A stretch of DNA of 64,000 bases from Roseomonas genomospecies 6 (GCF_008365375.1 NZ_QOKW01000015.1:88891-152890), one strand, 5' to 3'; counted from the first letter of the stretch, positions 41,672-59,787 are shown. Translations and numbers: made by a program. The notes: generated by a model from the sequence alone, not told the origin.

Positions 41672-42976
41672 ATGAAGCCCAGCTCTCTGCCCTTCCTCGC
41701 CCTCGCGCTCGCGTCCACCGTGCTGACGGCGCTGCCCGCGGCCAAGCCGGTGAGCGCCCAGGAACTGCAGCGCGGTGAATCCGTGCTGGAGCGCCGCCGT
41801 CCGGAGGTCGAACAGCTCGGCATCCGCGCCGGATCGTTCCGCATCCTGCCGCGCATCGAAACCGGCGTGACCTATGAAAGCAACGTCTTCGCGACCGAGA
41901 ACAACACCCGCGACGACTTCATTTGGGTCACCCAGCCGCGCGTCGACGTGCGTTCGGACTTCAACAACCATGCCCTGAACTTCTCGGCCTCCGGCAACAT
42001 CGGGCGTTTCTTCGATTATTCGTCGGAGAACTACGCCGATTACCGGGCGCAGGTGGACGGGCGCTACGATATCACCCGCGACAGCTCGGTTAGCGGCCTG
42101 CTGTTCAGCCGTCGCGACCACGAGGGCCGGTCCGACCCGAACTTCGACGTGTCACTGGCCTCCGGTACGGTGGTGCCGCGCTACGCGGAGCCGGTGAACT
42201 ACTTCACCAACGGCGGCGAGGCGTCCTTCAACCAGCGCTTCAACCGCCTGCGCCTCCGCCTGACCGGCCTTGCCCAGTACACCTCCTACGAGGATGCGGA
42301 GCTGATCACCGGGCGGACCCAATCGCAGGACGACCGCGACCGCTGGAACTACGCCGGCACCGCCCGCGTCGGTTACGAGTTCATCCAGGGGTACGAGGCC
42401 TTCGTCCAGGGGTCCTACAGTTGGACCCGCTACCGGCTGAGCCAGGATTTCGGCGGCGTCAACCGGGATTCGGATGGTTACGAGATCGTCGGCGGCCTGT
42501 CCACCGACCTGACCGGCCTCGTCACCGGCGAGGTCTATGCCGGCTACCTGAGCCGGACCTACGACGATCCGACGCTGAAGGACTTCGGCGGTCTGGCCGT
42601 GGGCGGGCGCCTGAACTGGGCGGTGACTCAGCTCACCTCGGTCACCGGCTCGCTCAGCCGTCAGGTCCGCGAATCGACCTACGCCCGCGGCAGCCAGATC
42701 GCCTCCAGCTACAACCGCACCGTCGCCGCCGTCGGCGTGGATCACGAACTGCTCCGCACACTGCTGCTGAACGCCCGCGCCCAGTGGCGCCAGGACGATT
42801 TCAACGGTGTGGACCGCACCGACGACGTCTACACGCTGGGGGCCGGTGCCAGCTATCAGCTCAGCCGCTATCTCTTCGTGAATGGCGGTTACACTTACGA
42901 AAAGCGTAACTCGAACCTCAGTGGCTTCGATTACTCCGACAATCTGGTCTATCTGCGCCTCGGCGCCCAGATGTAA
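41672..42976 (+). CDS. Outer membrane beta-barrel protein (BBP2-like)
   Basis: A 434-residue exported protein with a signal peptide ending at KPVSAQ. The mature part has many alternating strands with Tyr/Arg and aromatic ends (IETGVTYESNVFATENN, YRAQVDGRYDITRDSS, YEIVGGLSTDLTGLVTGEVYAGYLSRTY) and ends in a strand finishing LRLGAQM. This matches the putative beta-barrel porin type found near exopolysaccharide export genes. The next gene encodes a Wza-like export protein, so the pair probably takes part in polysaccharide secretion. A strong terminator follows, so it is its own transcript. Confidence 0.85.
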   Translation: MKPSSLPFLALALASTVLTALPAAKPVSAQELQRGESVLERRRPEVEQLGIRAGSFRILPRIETGVTYESNVFATENNTRDDFIWVTQPRVDVRSDFNNHALNFSASGNIGRFFDYSSENYADYRAQVDGRYDITRDSSVSGLLFSRRDHEGRSDPNFDVSLASGTVVPRYAEPVNYFTNGGEASFNQRFNRLRLRLTGLAQYTSYEDAELITGRTQSQDDRDRWNYAGTARVGYEFIQGYEAFVQGSYSWTRYRLSQDFGGVNRDSDGYEIVGGLSTDLTGLVTGEVYAGYLSRTYDDPTLKDFGGLAVGGRLNWAVTQLTSVTGSLSRQVRESTYARGSQIASSYNRTVAAVGVDHELLRTLLLNARAQWRQDDFNGVDRTDDVYTLGAGASYQLSRYLFVNGGYTYEKRNSNLSGFDYSDNLVYLRLGAQM

Positions 42977-42996
42977 TCGATTCGTTCAGAGATCGG

Positions 42997-43033
42997 AAAA
43001 AGGGCGTCCATCGTTCGGTGGGCGCCCTTTTTT
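42997..43033 (+). terminator. Intrinsic terminator after the beta-barrel gene
   Basis: AAAGGGCGTCCA and GGTGGGCGCCCTTT pair around a TCGTTC loop, followed by a run of six T. Located 21 bases after the stop codon. Confidence 0.88.
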
Positions 43034-43206
43034 CGTCTATGCCTATGCAATGGCGCGAATCCTTTTCCTCCGTTGGCGTTACTTCCTCTCCACTTTTTCC
43101 CAAGCGCGTGCGAGTTGCTAGTCTCCCTCCGTGACCGCTCAGGGTTCGGCTGTTCCTCCCGTGAACGCCGGGCCCGATGTCCTCACGAGCCATGGAAGGG
43201 TAAGGG

Positions 43207-43779
43207 ATGAATCGACGTAACGTGTTCCGCGCGCTCGGAATGACCGTGGTCGCCGCCGCGATGGTCGGCTGCGCCGGTGGCCAGGATGCCCCCCTCGAAC
43301 CGCCGGGCGTCGCCCAGATGACGGATTACCGCCTGGGGGCCGGCGACGCGCTGCGCGTCATCGTCTTCGGCGAGGAGCAGCTTTCCGGTGAATTCCGCGT
43401 CGATGGCTCGGGCAAGGTCGCCATGCCGCTGATCGGCGAGGTGACGGCCCGCGGCCATACCCCGCGCGAACTGGAGGCCGACATTTCCAAGCGCCTGTCG
43501 CAGGGCTACGTCCGGGATGCCAAGGTCAGCGTCGAGGTGCTGAACCACCGGCCCTTCTTCATCCTGGGCGAGGTCCGCAACCCCGGCCAGTACCAATATG
43601 TCAACGGCATGACCGCCCTGTCCGCGGTGGCGATGGCCGGCGGCTACACCTACCGCGCCAAGGAGGACTACGTCCTCATCACGCGCGGGGCCGACCCGAA
43701 GAAAGAACTGCGCCGCGCCCCGATCACCACGCCGGTGATGCCCGACGACGTGCTGCGCGTGCCGGAGCGCTATTTCTGA
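43207..43779 (+). CDS. Polysaccharide export lipoprotein, Wza/GfcE-like
   Basis: A 190-residue protein. The lipobox AAAMVGCAGG near residue 20 marks an outer-membrane lipoprotein. The poly-export domain is clear: DYRLGAGDALRVIVFGEEQLSGEFRVDGSGKVAMPLIGEVTARGHTPRELE, followed by a SLBB-type domain (VRNPGQYQYVNGMTALSAVAMAGGYTYRA). It lacks the long C-terminal part of Wza, as in short exporters of other Alphaproteobacteria. AAGGG precedes ATG 43207. Works with the beta-barrel protein upstream, though a terminator separates them. Confidence 0.9.
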   Translation: MNRRNVFRALGMTVVAAAMVGCAGGQDAPLEPPGVAQMTDYRLGAGDALRVIVFGEEQLSGEFRVDGSGKVAMPLIGEVTARGHTPRELEADISKRLSQGYVRDAKVSVEVLNHRPFFILGEVRNPGQYQYVNGMTALSAVAMAGGYTYRAKEDYVLITRGADPKKELRRAPITTPVMPDDVLRVPERYF

Positions 43780-43780
43780 T

Positions 43781-43853
43781 TGGCGATCGGTTCCGACCAA
43801 TCGCCAGACGGCCCATTTGTTTCGGAAAACTGGGGTGTTTCGGAAAATGGGGC
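43781..43853. repeat. Hairpin plus short tandem repeat after the export gene
   Basis: TGGCGAT...ATCGCCA (43781-43806) is a hairpin directly after the stop codon. It is followed by two near-identical units of GTTTCGGAAAACTGGGG (about 43820-43836 and 43838-43853). Confidence 0.5.
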
Positions 43854-43886
43854 ACCGAGCCCCGCCGGCATTGGAATCCATGACGA

Positions 43887-43920
43887 TGTCCCTCCTCCCC
43901 GGCGGAGGAGGGACATTTTT
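43887..43920 (+). terminator. Intrinsic terminator between convergent genes
   Basis: TGTCCCTCCTCC-CCGGC-GGAGGAGGGACA, a perfect 12-bp stem, followed by TTTTT. It ends transcription from the export gene and lies 15 bases before the end of the convergent small gene. Confidence 0.9.
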
Positions 43921-43934
43921 CTGCCCAGCAAGCC

Positions 43935-44207
43935 TTACCCGTCGTCGCGGGCGCGGTCGCTGAAGGGGAAATCGCCCTTGCAGAAGGCGTCGGCGCCCTT
44001 GGAGTGGCCCGATGGTGCGCGGGCGTCGGGAGGCGCCCTGTCGACGGCGCCGGTGGAGGGGGGCGGACGGGTGCCCGCGGCCTCGTCGTCGGTGCCCAGC
44101 GGGGCCGCCGCAGGGTCGGCGGCGGGTATCTTGTCGCCGGTCTGGCCCTTGTCGATGGCATCGCGCAGGCGCTGCGCATCGGCGTTGGGGGGATTGCTCT
44201 GGGGCAT
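43935..44207 (-). CDS. Small disordered hypothetical protein
   Basis: A 90-residue protein from ATG 44207. It begins MPQSNPPNADAQRLRDAIDKGQTGDKIPAADPAAAPLG and ends SKGADAFCKGDFPFSDRARDDG; it is rich in Pro, Ala and Asp and predicted disordered. Only a weak AGG precedes the start. A longer in-frame start at 44330 adds an arginine-rich stretch that overlaps the hemerythrin gene and is unlikely. Family not recognised. Confidence 0.5.
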   Translation of the reverse strand: MPQSNPPNADAQRLRDAIDKGQTGDKIPAADPAAAPLGTDDEAAGTRPPPSTGAVDRAPPDARAPSGHSKGADAFCKGDFPFSDRARDDG

Positions 44208-44295
44208 GAAGGAACCTGAGTTGATGGTGCGGAGCGAATCGCTCCTCCTCCAACCGGTGCCTTCCGGCACGGTTCCAAACGCCGGCAAAGACCGG

Positions 44296-44754
44296 TCAGG
44301 AGCGCAAGGCGTCCTGGTCCGCCTCGTCAAGGCTGTCCAGCCAATCGTCCATGACGATCATCGGCGGCTCATCCACGGCCCGCCGGGCGGCCTCCACCAG
44401 TTCGGTGTCGGCGGTGTTGGAATGGACGATGAACCACAGCATCAGCCGATTCGCGTCGTCGGCGGTCACCGGGGCGCCGCGCTCCGCGGCGTCGAGCAAG
44501 GCATCGATGCTGGCCAGGTAGCTGCGGTGGGCGTGTTCGTGCCGTTCCCGCCGGTCCGGGGCCAGGACGGCCATCTCCGCCGTCTCGGTGGCGAAATGCT
44601 CCGCCACCTCATGCTTGAGCGCGCTCAACACCGTCAGCCCCAACGGCCCACCCGCCGTCATCGCCGACAGGATGTCGAGGATGGCGCCGTGTTCCGCGTC
44701 GATGACGCCGGAACCGGTCGGGATCAGGGAGCAGCCGGTACGGGCGTGCGACAT
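44296..44754 (-). CDS. Hemerythrin domain protein
   Basis: A 152-residue cytosolic protein. The di-iron pattern is visible: VIDAEHGAILDILS (first His), LKHEVAEHFATETAEM (His-x-x-x-Glu type), ERHEHAHRSYLASID (His pair), and FIVHSNTADTEL (His with Asp four residues on). It probably binds O2 or senses redox through an oxo-bridged di-iron site. ATG 44754 is chosen as the domain start; a longer in-frame start at 44931 would run through the tRNA gene. Monocistronic. Confidence 0.8.
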   Translation of the reverse strand: MSHARTGCSLIPTGSGVIDAEHGAILDILSAMTAGGPLGLTVLSALKHEVAEHFATETAEMAVLAPDRRERHEHAHRSYLASIDALLDAAERGAPVTADDANRLMLWFIVHSNTADTELVEAARRAVDEPPMIVMDDWLDSLDEADQDALRS

Positions 44755-44795
44755 GGGCGGTGTGGACGATCGGTCCGGCTGGGGAACGGGAAAGG

Positions 44796-44871
44796 TGGTG
44801 CCGGTTGCAGGGCTCGAACCCGCGACCTTCGGTTTACAAAACCGCTGCTCTACCAACTGAGCTAAACCGGC
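44796..44871 (-). tRNA. tRNA-Thr (UGU)
   Basis: A 76-nt cloverleaf with encoded CCA. Acceptor GCCGGTT/AACCGGC, D-arm TAGCTCAGTTGGTAGAGC, anticodon TGT in the loop TTGTAAA, T-arm GGGTTCGAGCCC. In E. coli a threonine tRNA lies in the same tufB tRNA cluster; here it is on the opposite strand. Confidence 0.95.
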
Positions 44872-44962
44872 GTGCCGCCCGGCCAGACCGCGGCGGGCGC
44901 TTACACTAGCGTCCCTCGCGGTCGGCAGCAAGCCTCACCTGTGCGGCGTTTGCCAAGGAGCC

Positions 44963-45817
44963 TCAGCGCAGCCGGGCGACCTCGTAGAGGGCGACGGCGG
45001 CGGCGTTGGAGACGTTCAGGCTGCCCACCGGTCCTTGGGTCGGCAGACGCGCGATGACGTCGCAGCGCTCCATGGTCAGGCGGCGCAGCCCGGCGCCCTC
45101 CGCCCCCATGACCAGGGCCGTGCGGCCGGTCAGGTTGCACTGGGCGAGCGTGCTCTGCCCCGACTCGGCGAGCCCCACCGTCCAGAAGCCGGCCTGCTGG
45201 AGGTCGGCCAGCGCGCGGGCGAGGTTGGTGACCCGGACCAGCGGCACCGATTCCAGCGCCCCCGACGCGCTCTTGGCCAGGACGCCGGTGGTCTCCGGCG
45301 CGTTGCGCTCCGTCACCACCACGGCCTTGGCGCCGAAGGCCGATGCGGAGCGCAGGATGGCGCCGACATTGTGCGGGTCGGTCACCTGGTCGAGCACGAC
45401 GACGAGCGCCGACGGGTCCGAGTCGGCCGCCACGCAGACGTCTTCGATGCCGGTCTCGGGCAGGGGGGCGACGTCCACCGCCACGCCCTGGTGCACCGCG
45501 CCCGGCGGCAGCATGCGGTCCAGGTCGTTGCGGTCCGCGGGCATCAGGCCGGGCCGTTGGAGCCCACGGGCCTTGGCCTGGGCCAGCACCGGCTCCAGGG
45601 CGGCGCGTCCCGTTTCCGTCGCGATCAGGCGGTGGATGCGGCGCTCCGGGTTCAGCCAAGCCGCCGCGACCGGGTGCAGTCCGTAGAGCAGCACGCCCTG
45701 CGTGCCGCGTCCGGAGGAGGAGCGTTCGCCGCGCGACTCGCGGTGGGAGGGGAAGTGGCCCTTCGACGGGGCAGGGGGCTGGCCGTGGGGCGCGGATGGC
45801 TTCTTCGAACGGGTCAT
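44963..45817 (-). CDS. rlmB: 23S rRNA (guanosine-2251-2'-O)-methyltransferase RlmB
   Basis: A 284-residue SpoU-family (SPOUT fold) methyltransferase that modifies the peptidyl-transferase loop of 23S rRNA. After a basic tail the N-terminal substrate-binding domain reads LYGLHPVAAAWLNPERRIHRL; the catalytic domain has LVVLDQVTDPHNVGAILRSA (motif 1), LVMGAEGAGLRRLTMERCD (motif 2) and GSLNVSNAAAVALYE (motif 3), the full SpoU set. Divergent from the tRNA-Tyr transcript. Confidence 0.93.
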   Translation of the reverse strand: MTRSKKPSAPHGQPPAPSKGHFPSHRESRGERSSSGRGTQGVLLYGLHPVAAAWLNPERRIHRLIATETGRAALEPVLAQAKARGLQRPGLMPADRNDLDRMLPPGAVHQGVAVDVAPLPETGIEDVCVAADSDPSALVVVLDQVTDPHNVGAILRSASAFGAKAVVVTERNAPETTGVLAKSASGALESVPLVRVTNLARALADLQQAGFWTVGLAESGQSTLAQCNLTGRTALVMGAEGAGLRRLTMERCDVIARLPTQGPVGSLNVSNAAAVALYEVARLR

Positions 45818-45894
45818 GGTGTCCGGCTGGAGGGGCGGGGCCTAAGCCCGGCGCGGTTATTCACAGTTTTCTGGTTTGGACTGCTTCAGACGTG

Positions 45895-45922
45895 TTGACA
45901 AGGCCCGAAAAATTCTCATAGT
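45895..45922 (+). promoter_or_regulatory. Strong promoter of the tRNA-Tyr/tRNA-Gly/tuf transcript
   Basis: Consensus TTGACA at 45895 and CATAGT at 45917, 16 bases apart, about 40 bases before tRNA-Tyr. The perfect -35 box fits a stable-RNA promoter. Confidence 0.75.
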
Positions 45923-45961
45923 GCCGAACTCCGCGGCGGGCCTGTCCCGCAGCGGGCCTGA

Positions 45962-46047
45962 GGAAGGGTGGCCGAGTGGTTAAAGGCAGCAGACTGTAAA
46001 TCTGCCCGCGTACGCGTACGCTGGTTCGAATCCAGCCCCTTCCACCA
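45962..46047 (+). tRNA. tRNA-Tyr (GUA)
   Basis: An 86-nt class II tRNA with a long variable arm (CCCGCGTACGCGTACG). Acceptor GGAAGGG/CCCTTCC, anticodon GTA in CTGTAAA, encoded CCA. First gene of the tRNA-tuf transcript. Confidence 0.96.
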
Positions 46048-46111
46048 CTACATTCCACGGCTTGTCCGTGATCGCGTTTCCCGGTCGATAGCGCCGGGCG
46101 GGGCGTGGCAG

Positions 46112-46185
46112 GCGGGTGTAGCTCAATGGTAGAGCAGAAGCCTTCCAAGCTTACGACGGGGGTTCGATTCCCCTCACCCGCTCCA
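46112..46185 (+). tRNA. tRNA-Gly (UCC)
   Basis: A 74-nt tRNA: acceptor GCGGGTG/CACCCGC, anticodon TCC in CTTCCAA, T-arm GGGTTCGATTCCC, encoded CCA. It lies between tRNA-Tyr and tuf, as glyT does in E. coli. Confidence 0.96.
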
Positions 46186-46266
46186 ATCCCCCCGCGCTAA
46201 GGGAAATGTCGGTCTCGGCCGGGCCATTGTGTGCGTCCGGAACGTCGGGAACGAAAGACCAAAGCG

Positions 46267-47457
<1,191 letters not shown>

Positions 47458-47470
47458 GTCTACAGGCCAG

Positions 47471-47506
47471 TCCCGCCGCCGGAGCCTTCGGGTGCCGGCG
47501 GCGGGA
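47471..47506 (+). terminator. Strong hairpin after tuf
   Basis: TCCCGCCGCCGG and CCGGCGGCGGGA are perfect 12-base reverse complements around a 12-base loop, 13 bases after the tuf stop. No T-run follows, so it may be an RNA 3' stabiliser or a Rho-type end rather than a classical terminator. Confidence 0.55.
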
Positions 47507-47612
47507 TCGCGCCCATGAGAATTCGGCTTGCCGTCCGATAAAAAGGCTAGCAAGCCAAGCGGCTATGCGCTATAAGCTCCGCTCCCCGCAGGGGGTAGGG
47601 CCTGACGGCGTT

Positions 47613-47688
47613 AGGAGTGTAGCTCAATTGGTAGAGCACCGGTCTCCAAAACCGGGGGCTGGGGGTTCGAGCCCCTCCACTCCTGCCA
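47613..47688 (+). tRNA. tRNA-Trp (CCA)
   Basis: A 76-nt tRNA: acceptor AGGAGTG/CACTCCT, anticodon CCA in TCTCCAAAA, T-arm GGGTTCGAGCCC, encoded CCA. Located between tuf and secE, the usual place in many proteobacteria. Confidence 0.96.
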
Positions 47689-47756
47689 CGCCGCGCCAAA
47701 CAAGAACGGGCCGCTGAGCGCGCCCACACGACGCATCGGAGCTCGCACGGTCTACG

Positions 47757-47954
47757 ATGGCTAAAGTGAATCCCGCAGAATTCGCGCGCGAGGTCCGCCG
47801 CGAGGTGGCCAAGGTGACGTGGCCGACCCGCAAGGAAACCGGCGTGACGACCGCCATGGTGTTCGTCATGGTGGTGTTGGCTTCGCTGTTCTTCCTCGTC
47901 GTCGATCAGGTGCTGGCGTTCGCCGTCCGCACGATCCTTGGGCTGGGAGCCTGA
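47757..47954 (+). CDS. secE: Preprotein translocase subunit SecE
   Basis: A 65-residue membrane protein, short single-helix SecE form. The amphipathic segment PAEFAREVRREVAKVTWPTRKET carries the conserved WP-x-R motif, then one helix TTAMVFVMVVLASLFFLVVDQVLAF. Five bases before nusG. Stabilises SecY in the inner membrane. Confidence 0.96.
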   Translation: MAKVNPAEFAREVRREVAKVTWPTRKETGVTTAMVFVMVVLASLFFLVVDQVLAFAVRTILGLGA

Positions 47955-47959
47955 CCGTC

Positions 47960-48490
47960 ATGGCCGCGCGCTGGTACGTCGTTCACGTCTATTCAGGCTT
48001 CGAGAAGAAAGTCTCCCAGGCCATCCGCGAGAAGGCGGCCCAGAAGGGCCTGGAGGACAAGTTCGAAGAAATCCTGGTGCCGACCGAGGAAGTGGTCGAG
48101 GTGCGCCGGGGTTCCAAGATCAACACCGAGCGGAAGTTCTTCCCCGGCTATGTCCTCATCAAGATGGATTTGACGGACGAGTCCTGGCATCTCGTGAAGA
48201 ACACGCCGAAGGTCACCGGCTTCCTGGGTGGTGGCGGCAAGCCGCAGCCGATCAGCCAGCGCGAAGCCGAGCGGATCATCCATCAGGTGCAGGAGGGCTT
48301 CGAGCGCCCCAAGCCCTCGATCACCTTCGAGGTGGGCGAGCAGGTGCGTGTGAGCGACGGCCCCTTCACCTCCTTCAACGGCATCGTCGAGGAAGTCGAC
48401 GAGGAAAAGGCCCGCCTCAAGGTGGCGGTGTCGATCTTCGGCCGTTCCACGCCGGTCGAGCTGGAATACACCCAGGTCGAGAAGGTCTGA
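47960..48490 (+). CDS. nusG: Transcription termination/antitermination factor NusG
   Basis: A 176-residue protein. The NGN domain starts RWYVVHVYSGFEKKVSQAI and contains FFPGYVLIKMDL; the C-terminal KOW domain has GEQVRVSDGPFTSFNGIVEEVDEEKARLKVAVSIFGR. Links RNA polymerase to Rho or to the ribosome through S10. Co-transcribed with secE. Confidence 0.97.
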   Translation: MAARWYVVHVYSGFEKKVSQAIREKAAQKGLEDKFEEILVPTEEVVEVRRGSKINTERKFFPGYVLIKMDLTDESWHLVKNTPKVTGFLGGGGKPQPISQREAERIIHQVQEGFERPKPSITFEVGEQVRVSDGPFTSFNGIVEEVDEEKARLKVAVSIFGRSTPVELEYTQVEKV

Positions 48491-48506
48491 GACAATCAGT
48501 TTTCCC

Positions 48507-48535
48507 GGAACACATGATGAGAAGTCATGTGTTCC
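48507..48535 (+). terminator. Hairpin between nusG and rplK
   Basis: GGAACACATGA-TGAGAAG-TCATGTGTTCC is a perfect 11-bp stem followed by TTTC. It could be a partial terminator separating secE-nusG from rplKA, or a leader element of the L11 operon, where L1 represses its own synthesis. Confidence 0.55.
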
Positions 48536-48624
48536 TTTCTGCTGCGGAAGGCCCGCCATAGCCGCACCGCAAAGCCCCGCGACGCCGGACAGCGTATCGA
48601 GGCGTCGTATCTGGAGGTTGTGAC

Positions 48625-49059
48625 ATGGCAAAGAAAATCGTCGGCTACATCAAGCTGCAGGTCCCGGCCGGCAAGGCCAACCCGTCGCCGCCCATCGGTC
48701 CGGCGCTCGGTCAGCGCGGCCTGAACATCATGGAGTTCTGCAAGGCGTTCAACGCCAAGACGCAGGACCTGGAAGTCGGCATGCCGATCCCGGTGGTCAT
48801 CACCGCCTACGGCGACCGTACCTTCACCTTCGTCACGAAGACCCCGCCGGTCAGCTACTTCCTGAAGAAGGCCGCTGGCATCGACAAGGGTTCGCAGACC
48901 ACCGGCAAGGGCGCTTTCGCCGGCAAGATCACGACCACGCAGGTCCGTGAGATCGCCGAGAAGAAGATGAAGGACCTGAACGCCCACGACGTCGACGCGG
49001 CCGCGACCATGATCGCCGGTTCCGCCCGTTCGATGGGCCTCGAAGTGGTGGAGGGCTGA
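48625..49059 (+). CDS. rplK: 50S ribosomal protein L11
   Basis: A 144-residue protein of normal length: [40 protein letters not shown] is the thiostrepton-binding N-domain, and the C-domain has [26 protein letters not shown]. Five bases before rplA. Confidence 0.98.
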   Translation: MAKKIVGYIKLQVPAGKANPSPPIGPALGQRGLNIMEFCKAFNAKTQDLEVGMPIPVVITAYGDRTFTFVTKTPPVSYFLKKAAGIDKGSQTTGKGAFAGKITTTQVREIAEKKMKDLNAHDVDAAATMIAGSARSMGLEVVEG

Positions 49060-49063
49060 TCCC

Positions 49064-49765
49064 ATGGCGAAGCTCGGCAAGCGACTGACCGATTCCTACA
49101 AGAAGGTCGACCGCGACGCTTTCTACTCGCTGGAGAGCGCCGTCACCCTGCTGAAGGACCTGCCCAAGGCGAAGTTCGATGAGACCATCGAGATCGCCAT
49201 GAACCTGGGCATCGACCCGCGCCACGCCGACCAGATGGTCCGCGGCGTGGTGAACCTTCCCAACGGCACCGGCAAGACCGTGCGTGTCGCCGTGTTCGCC
49301 AAGGGTGCCAAGGCGGACGACGCCCTGGCCGCCGGTGCGGACATCGTCGGCGCCGACGACCTGGCCGAGAAGATCCTGGCCGGCAACATCGACTTCGACC
49401 GCTGCATCGCGTCCCCGGACATGATGGGCGTCGTCGGCAAGCTCGGCAAGGTGCTCGGCCCGCGCGGCCTGATGCCGAACCCGAAGCTGGGCACCGTGAC
49501 CCCGGACGTGGCCGGCGCCGTCAAGGCCGCCAAGGCCGGCGCCGTCGAGTTCCGCGCCGAGAAGACCGGCATCGTGCACGCCGGCGTGGGCAAGGCCAGC
49601 TTCTCGGAAGAGGCTCTGGTCCAGAACATCCGCGCCTTCGTCGATGCCATCACCCGCGCCAAGCCGACCGGTGCCAAGGGCCAGTACCTGCTGAAGGTCT
49701 CGCTGTCCTCGACCATGGGTCCGGGCCTGAAGCTGGATCTGTCCACTCTGGCCGCCACGGCCTGA
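49064..49765 (+). CDS. rplA: 50S ribosomal protein L1
   Basis: A 233-residue protein of normal length; [14 protein letters not shown] at the start and [30 protein letters not shown] in the middle are diagnostic. Translational repressor of the L11-L1 message in E. coli. A hairpin (49779-49807) follows 14 bases after the stop. Confidence 0.98.
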   Translation: MAKLGKRLTDSYKKVDRDAFYSLESAVTLLKDLPKAKFDETIEIAMNLGIDPRHADQMVRGVVNLPNGTGKTVRVAVFAKGAKADDALAAGADIVGADDLAEKILAGNIDFDRCIASPDMMGVVGKLGKVLGPRGLMPNPKLGTVTPDVAGAVKAAKAGAVEFRAEKTGIVHAGVGKASFSEEALVQNIRAFVDAITRAKPTGAKGQYLLKVSLSSTMGPGLKLDLSTLAATA

Positions 49766-49778
49766 GTGACCTGAGTTT

Positions 49779-49807
49779 CGCCGCCGGCTCCCTCGGGACC
49801 GGCGGCG
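49779..49807 (+). terminator. Hairpin after rplA
   Basis: CGCCGCCGG-CTCCCTCGGGA-CCGGCGGCG, a 9-bp perfect stem at the start of the leader of the next operon. No T-run; it may be a partial stop or processing site. Confidence 0.5.
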
Positions 49808-49809
49808 AT

Positions 49810-50033
49810 CGGGTGCCCCCCGCGGGGGACGCCCACCCTGTCCAAGACCGCTGGTGCCCGCGTCTCTCCGGAGACCAAGGCTTAAACCCGCCAGAGCAGA
49901 CAGGAGTTGAACCGTTAACCACGCGGGTTCGCCCGCGGTTTAGGAACGGCTCGAACTTCTGGGACAGGTTCGCCGGAGCTCCCGACCGAAAGGGAAGGGG
50001 CTCCTCGTAAACCTCTGTGCAAGGAGGCGATCC
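49810..50033 (+). promoter_or_regulatory. Ribosomal L10 leader region
   Basis: About 225 structured, non-coding bases before rplJ, where proteobacteria carry the L10 leader bound by the L10-L7/L12 complex. Several helices are visible, such as CCCCCGCGGGGG and CGCGGGTTCGCCCGCG. The end AAGGAGGCGATCC is the rplJ ribosome-binding site. Assignment rests on position and structure, not on an alignment. Confidence 0.7.
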
Positions 50034-50552
50034 GTGGATCGTACACAAAAAGAAGCGACGATCGCGGACCTGCAGTCGAAGCTCCAGGACACGGGCCTGG
50101 TGGTGGTCACCCACCATCTGGGCCTGACGGTGGCGGAAGTCACCGACCTGCGTGGCAAGATGCGGGCCGCGGGCGCGAGCTTCAAGGTGACGAAAAACCG
50201 GCTCGCCCGCCGCGCCCTTCAGGGCACGCAGTTCGAAGGTCTGGACGGTCTCTTCAAGGGGCCGACCGCGATCGCCTACTCGAAGGACCCCGTGGCGGCC
50301 GCCAAGGTGGTGGCCGACTACGCCAAGACCAACGAGAAGCTGAAGATCGTCGGTGCCGCTCTCGGCGACCAGGTCCTCGACGTGGAGGGAGTGAAGGCTC
50401 TCGCCACGCTCCCGTCGCTGGACGAACTGCGCGCCAAGCTCGTGGGCATGATCCAGACTCCGGCGACCCGCATCGCCGGCGTTCTCCAGGCTCCGGGCGG
50501 CCAGGTCGCCCGCGTGCTGGCGGCCTACGCGAAGAAGGACGAGGCGGCCTGA
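50034..50552 (+). CDS. rplJ: 50S ribosomal protein L10
   Basis: A 172-residue protein starting at GTG 50034 behind AAGGAGG. The segment [55 protein letters not shown] is typical. The C-terminal helix binds L7/L12 dimers. Autoregulates through the leader upstream. Confidence 0.98.
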   Translation: MDRTQKEATIADLQSKLQDTGLVVVTHHLGLTVAEVTDLRGKMRAAGASFKVTKNRLARRALQGTQFEGLDGLFKGPTAIAYSKDPVAAAKVVADYAKTNEKLKIVGAALGDQVLDVEGVKALATLPSLDELRAKLVGMIQTPATRIAGVLQAPGGQVARVLAAYAKKDEAA

Positions 50553-50609
50553 GCCGCATCCGTCTAACTGTCTACCCATCCCAGAACATCGAGTTGTTGG
50601 AGCATTAAA

Positions 50610-50984
50610 ATGGCTGATCTGCAGAAGCTGGTCGACGATCTCTCGGCCCTGACCGTCATCGAGGCCGCCGAGCTGTCGAAGCTGCTGGAAGAGAAGTGGG
50701 GCGTTTCCGCCGCCGCTCCGGTGGCCGTTGCCGCCGCCGGTCCGGCCGTCGCCGCCGCCCCGGTCGAAGAGCAGACCGAGTTCAACGTGATCCTCGCCGA
50801 CGCCGGCGACAAGAAGATCAACGTCATCAAGGAAGTCCGCGCCATCACCGGCCTGGGCCTGAAGGAAGCCAAGGACCTGGTCGAAGGCGCTCCGAAGCCG
50901 GTCAAGGAAGGCGTGTCGAAGGACGAGGCCGCCAAGATCAAGAAGCAGCTTGAAGAGGCCGGCGCGAAGGTCGATATTAAGTAA
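50610..50984 (+). CDS. rplL: 50S ribosomal protein L7/L12
   Basis: A 124-residue protein: N-terminal dimer domain ([29 protein letters not shown]), an Ala/Pro hinge and the C-terminal factor-binding domain ([37 protein letters not shown]). Forms the ribosome stalk with L10. Confidence 0.98.
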   Translation: MADLQKLVDDLSALTVIEAAELSKLLEEKWGVSAAAPVAVAAAGPAVAAAPVEEQTEFNVILADAGDKKINVIKEVRAITGLGLKEAKDLVEGAPKPVKEGVSKDEAAKIKKQLEEAGAKVDIK

Positions 50985-51017
50985 GACCGTCTTGCTGCGA
51001 CGGATAAGACATATCCA

Positions 51018-51067
51018 CGCCGGACGGCGGCTGGTCCCCGAGGGGGCCCGCCGCCGCACGGCGTTTT
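51018..51067 (+). terminator. Attenuator-like hairpin between rplL and rpoB
   Basis: CGCCG...CGGCG outer pair and GGCGGC...GCCGCC inner pair form a long stem, followed by TTTT at 51064-51067. It sits where E. coli has the partial terminator that lowers rpoBC relative to rplJL expression. Confidence 0.65.
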
Positions 51068-51077
51068 CTGCCTTCCA

Positions 51078-51100
51078 CCGGACCGGGTCTCTCGGTCCGG
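51078..51100 (+). other. Second hairpin in the rplL-rpoB gap
   Basis: CCGGACCG-GGTCTCT-CGGTCCGG, a perfect 8-bp stem followed by CTCTTT. With the preceding hairpin it could make a processing or attenuation site. Confidence 0.5.
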
Positions 51101-51217
51101 CTCTTTCCGTCCCTGCATAAGGGGCGGGCCGCGCGACCATCGCCGCGTCGCGGCGAGCACCCTGGTTCGCGTGCTTCCGGTCGAGCGTACTCACGATTCT
51201 GACGTTTGGGGACATCC

Positions 51218-55411
<4,194 letters not shown>

Positions 55412-55428
55412 GCCAAAAGAGACTTGAA

Positions 55429-55467
55429 CCCGCCGGAGGAGGGGCCATGTTGGCCCCTTCCGGCGGG
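55429..55467 (+). other. Strong hairpin between rpoB and rpoC
   Basis: CCCGCCGG...CCGGCGGG outer stem and GGGGCC-ATGTT-GGCCCC inner stem, 17 bases after the rpoB stop. No T-run follows, so RNA processing or translational spacing is more likely than termination. Confidence 0.6.
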
Positions 55468-55479
55468 AACTGCCCTTAA

Positions 55480-59682
<4,203 letters not shown>

Positions 59683-59709
59683 CCGGTCCGGACCATCTGC
59701 TAGGGAAGG

Positions 59710-59741
59710 GGGCGCGTTCCGAAAGGGGACGCGCCCTTTTT
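59710..59741 (+). terminator. Intrinsic terminator after rpoC
   Basis: GGGCGCGT-11 bases-ACGCGCCC followed by TTTTT. Ends the rpoBC transcript. Confidence 0.88.
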
Positions 59742-59787
59742 CGTGGACGGGGCGGTTCTGCGTGCCGCAGAACCGTCATTTGCACGC

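Noticed and set aside
47571..47576. TATAAG as the -10 box of a tRNA-Trp/secE promoter
   Set aside because: No acceptable -35 box 16-18 bases upstream, so it is not listed as a promoter.
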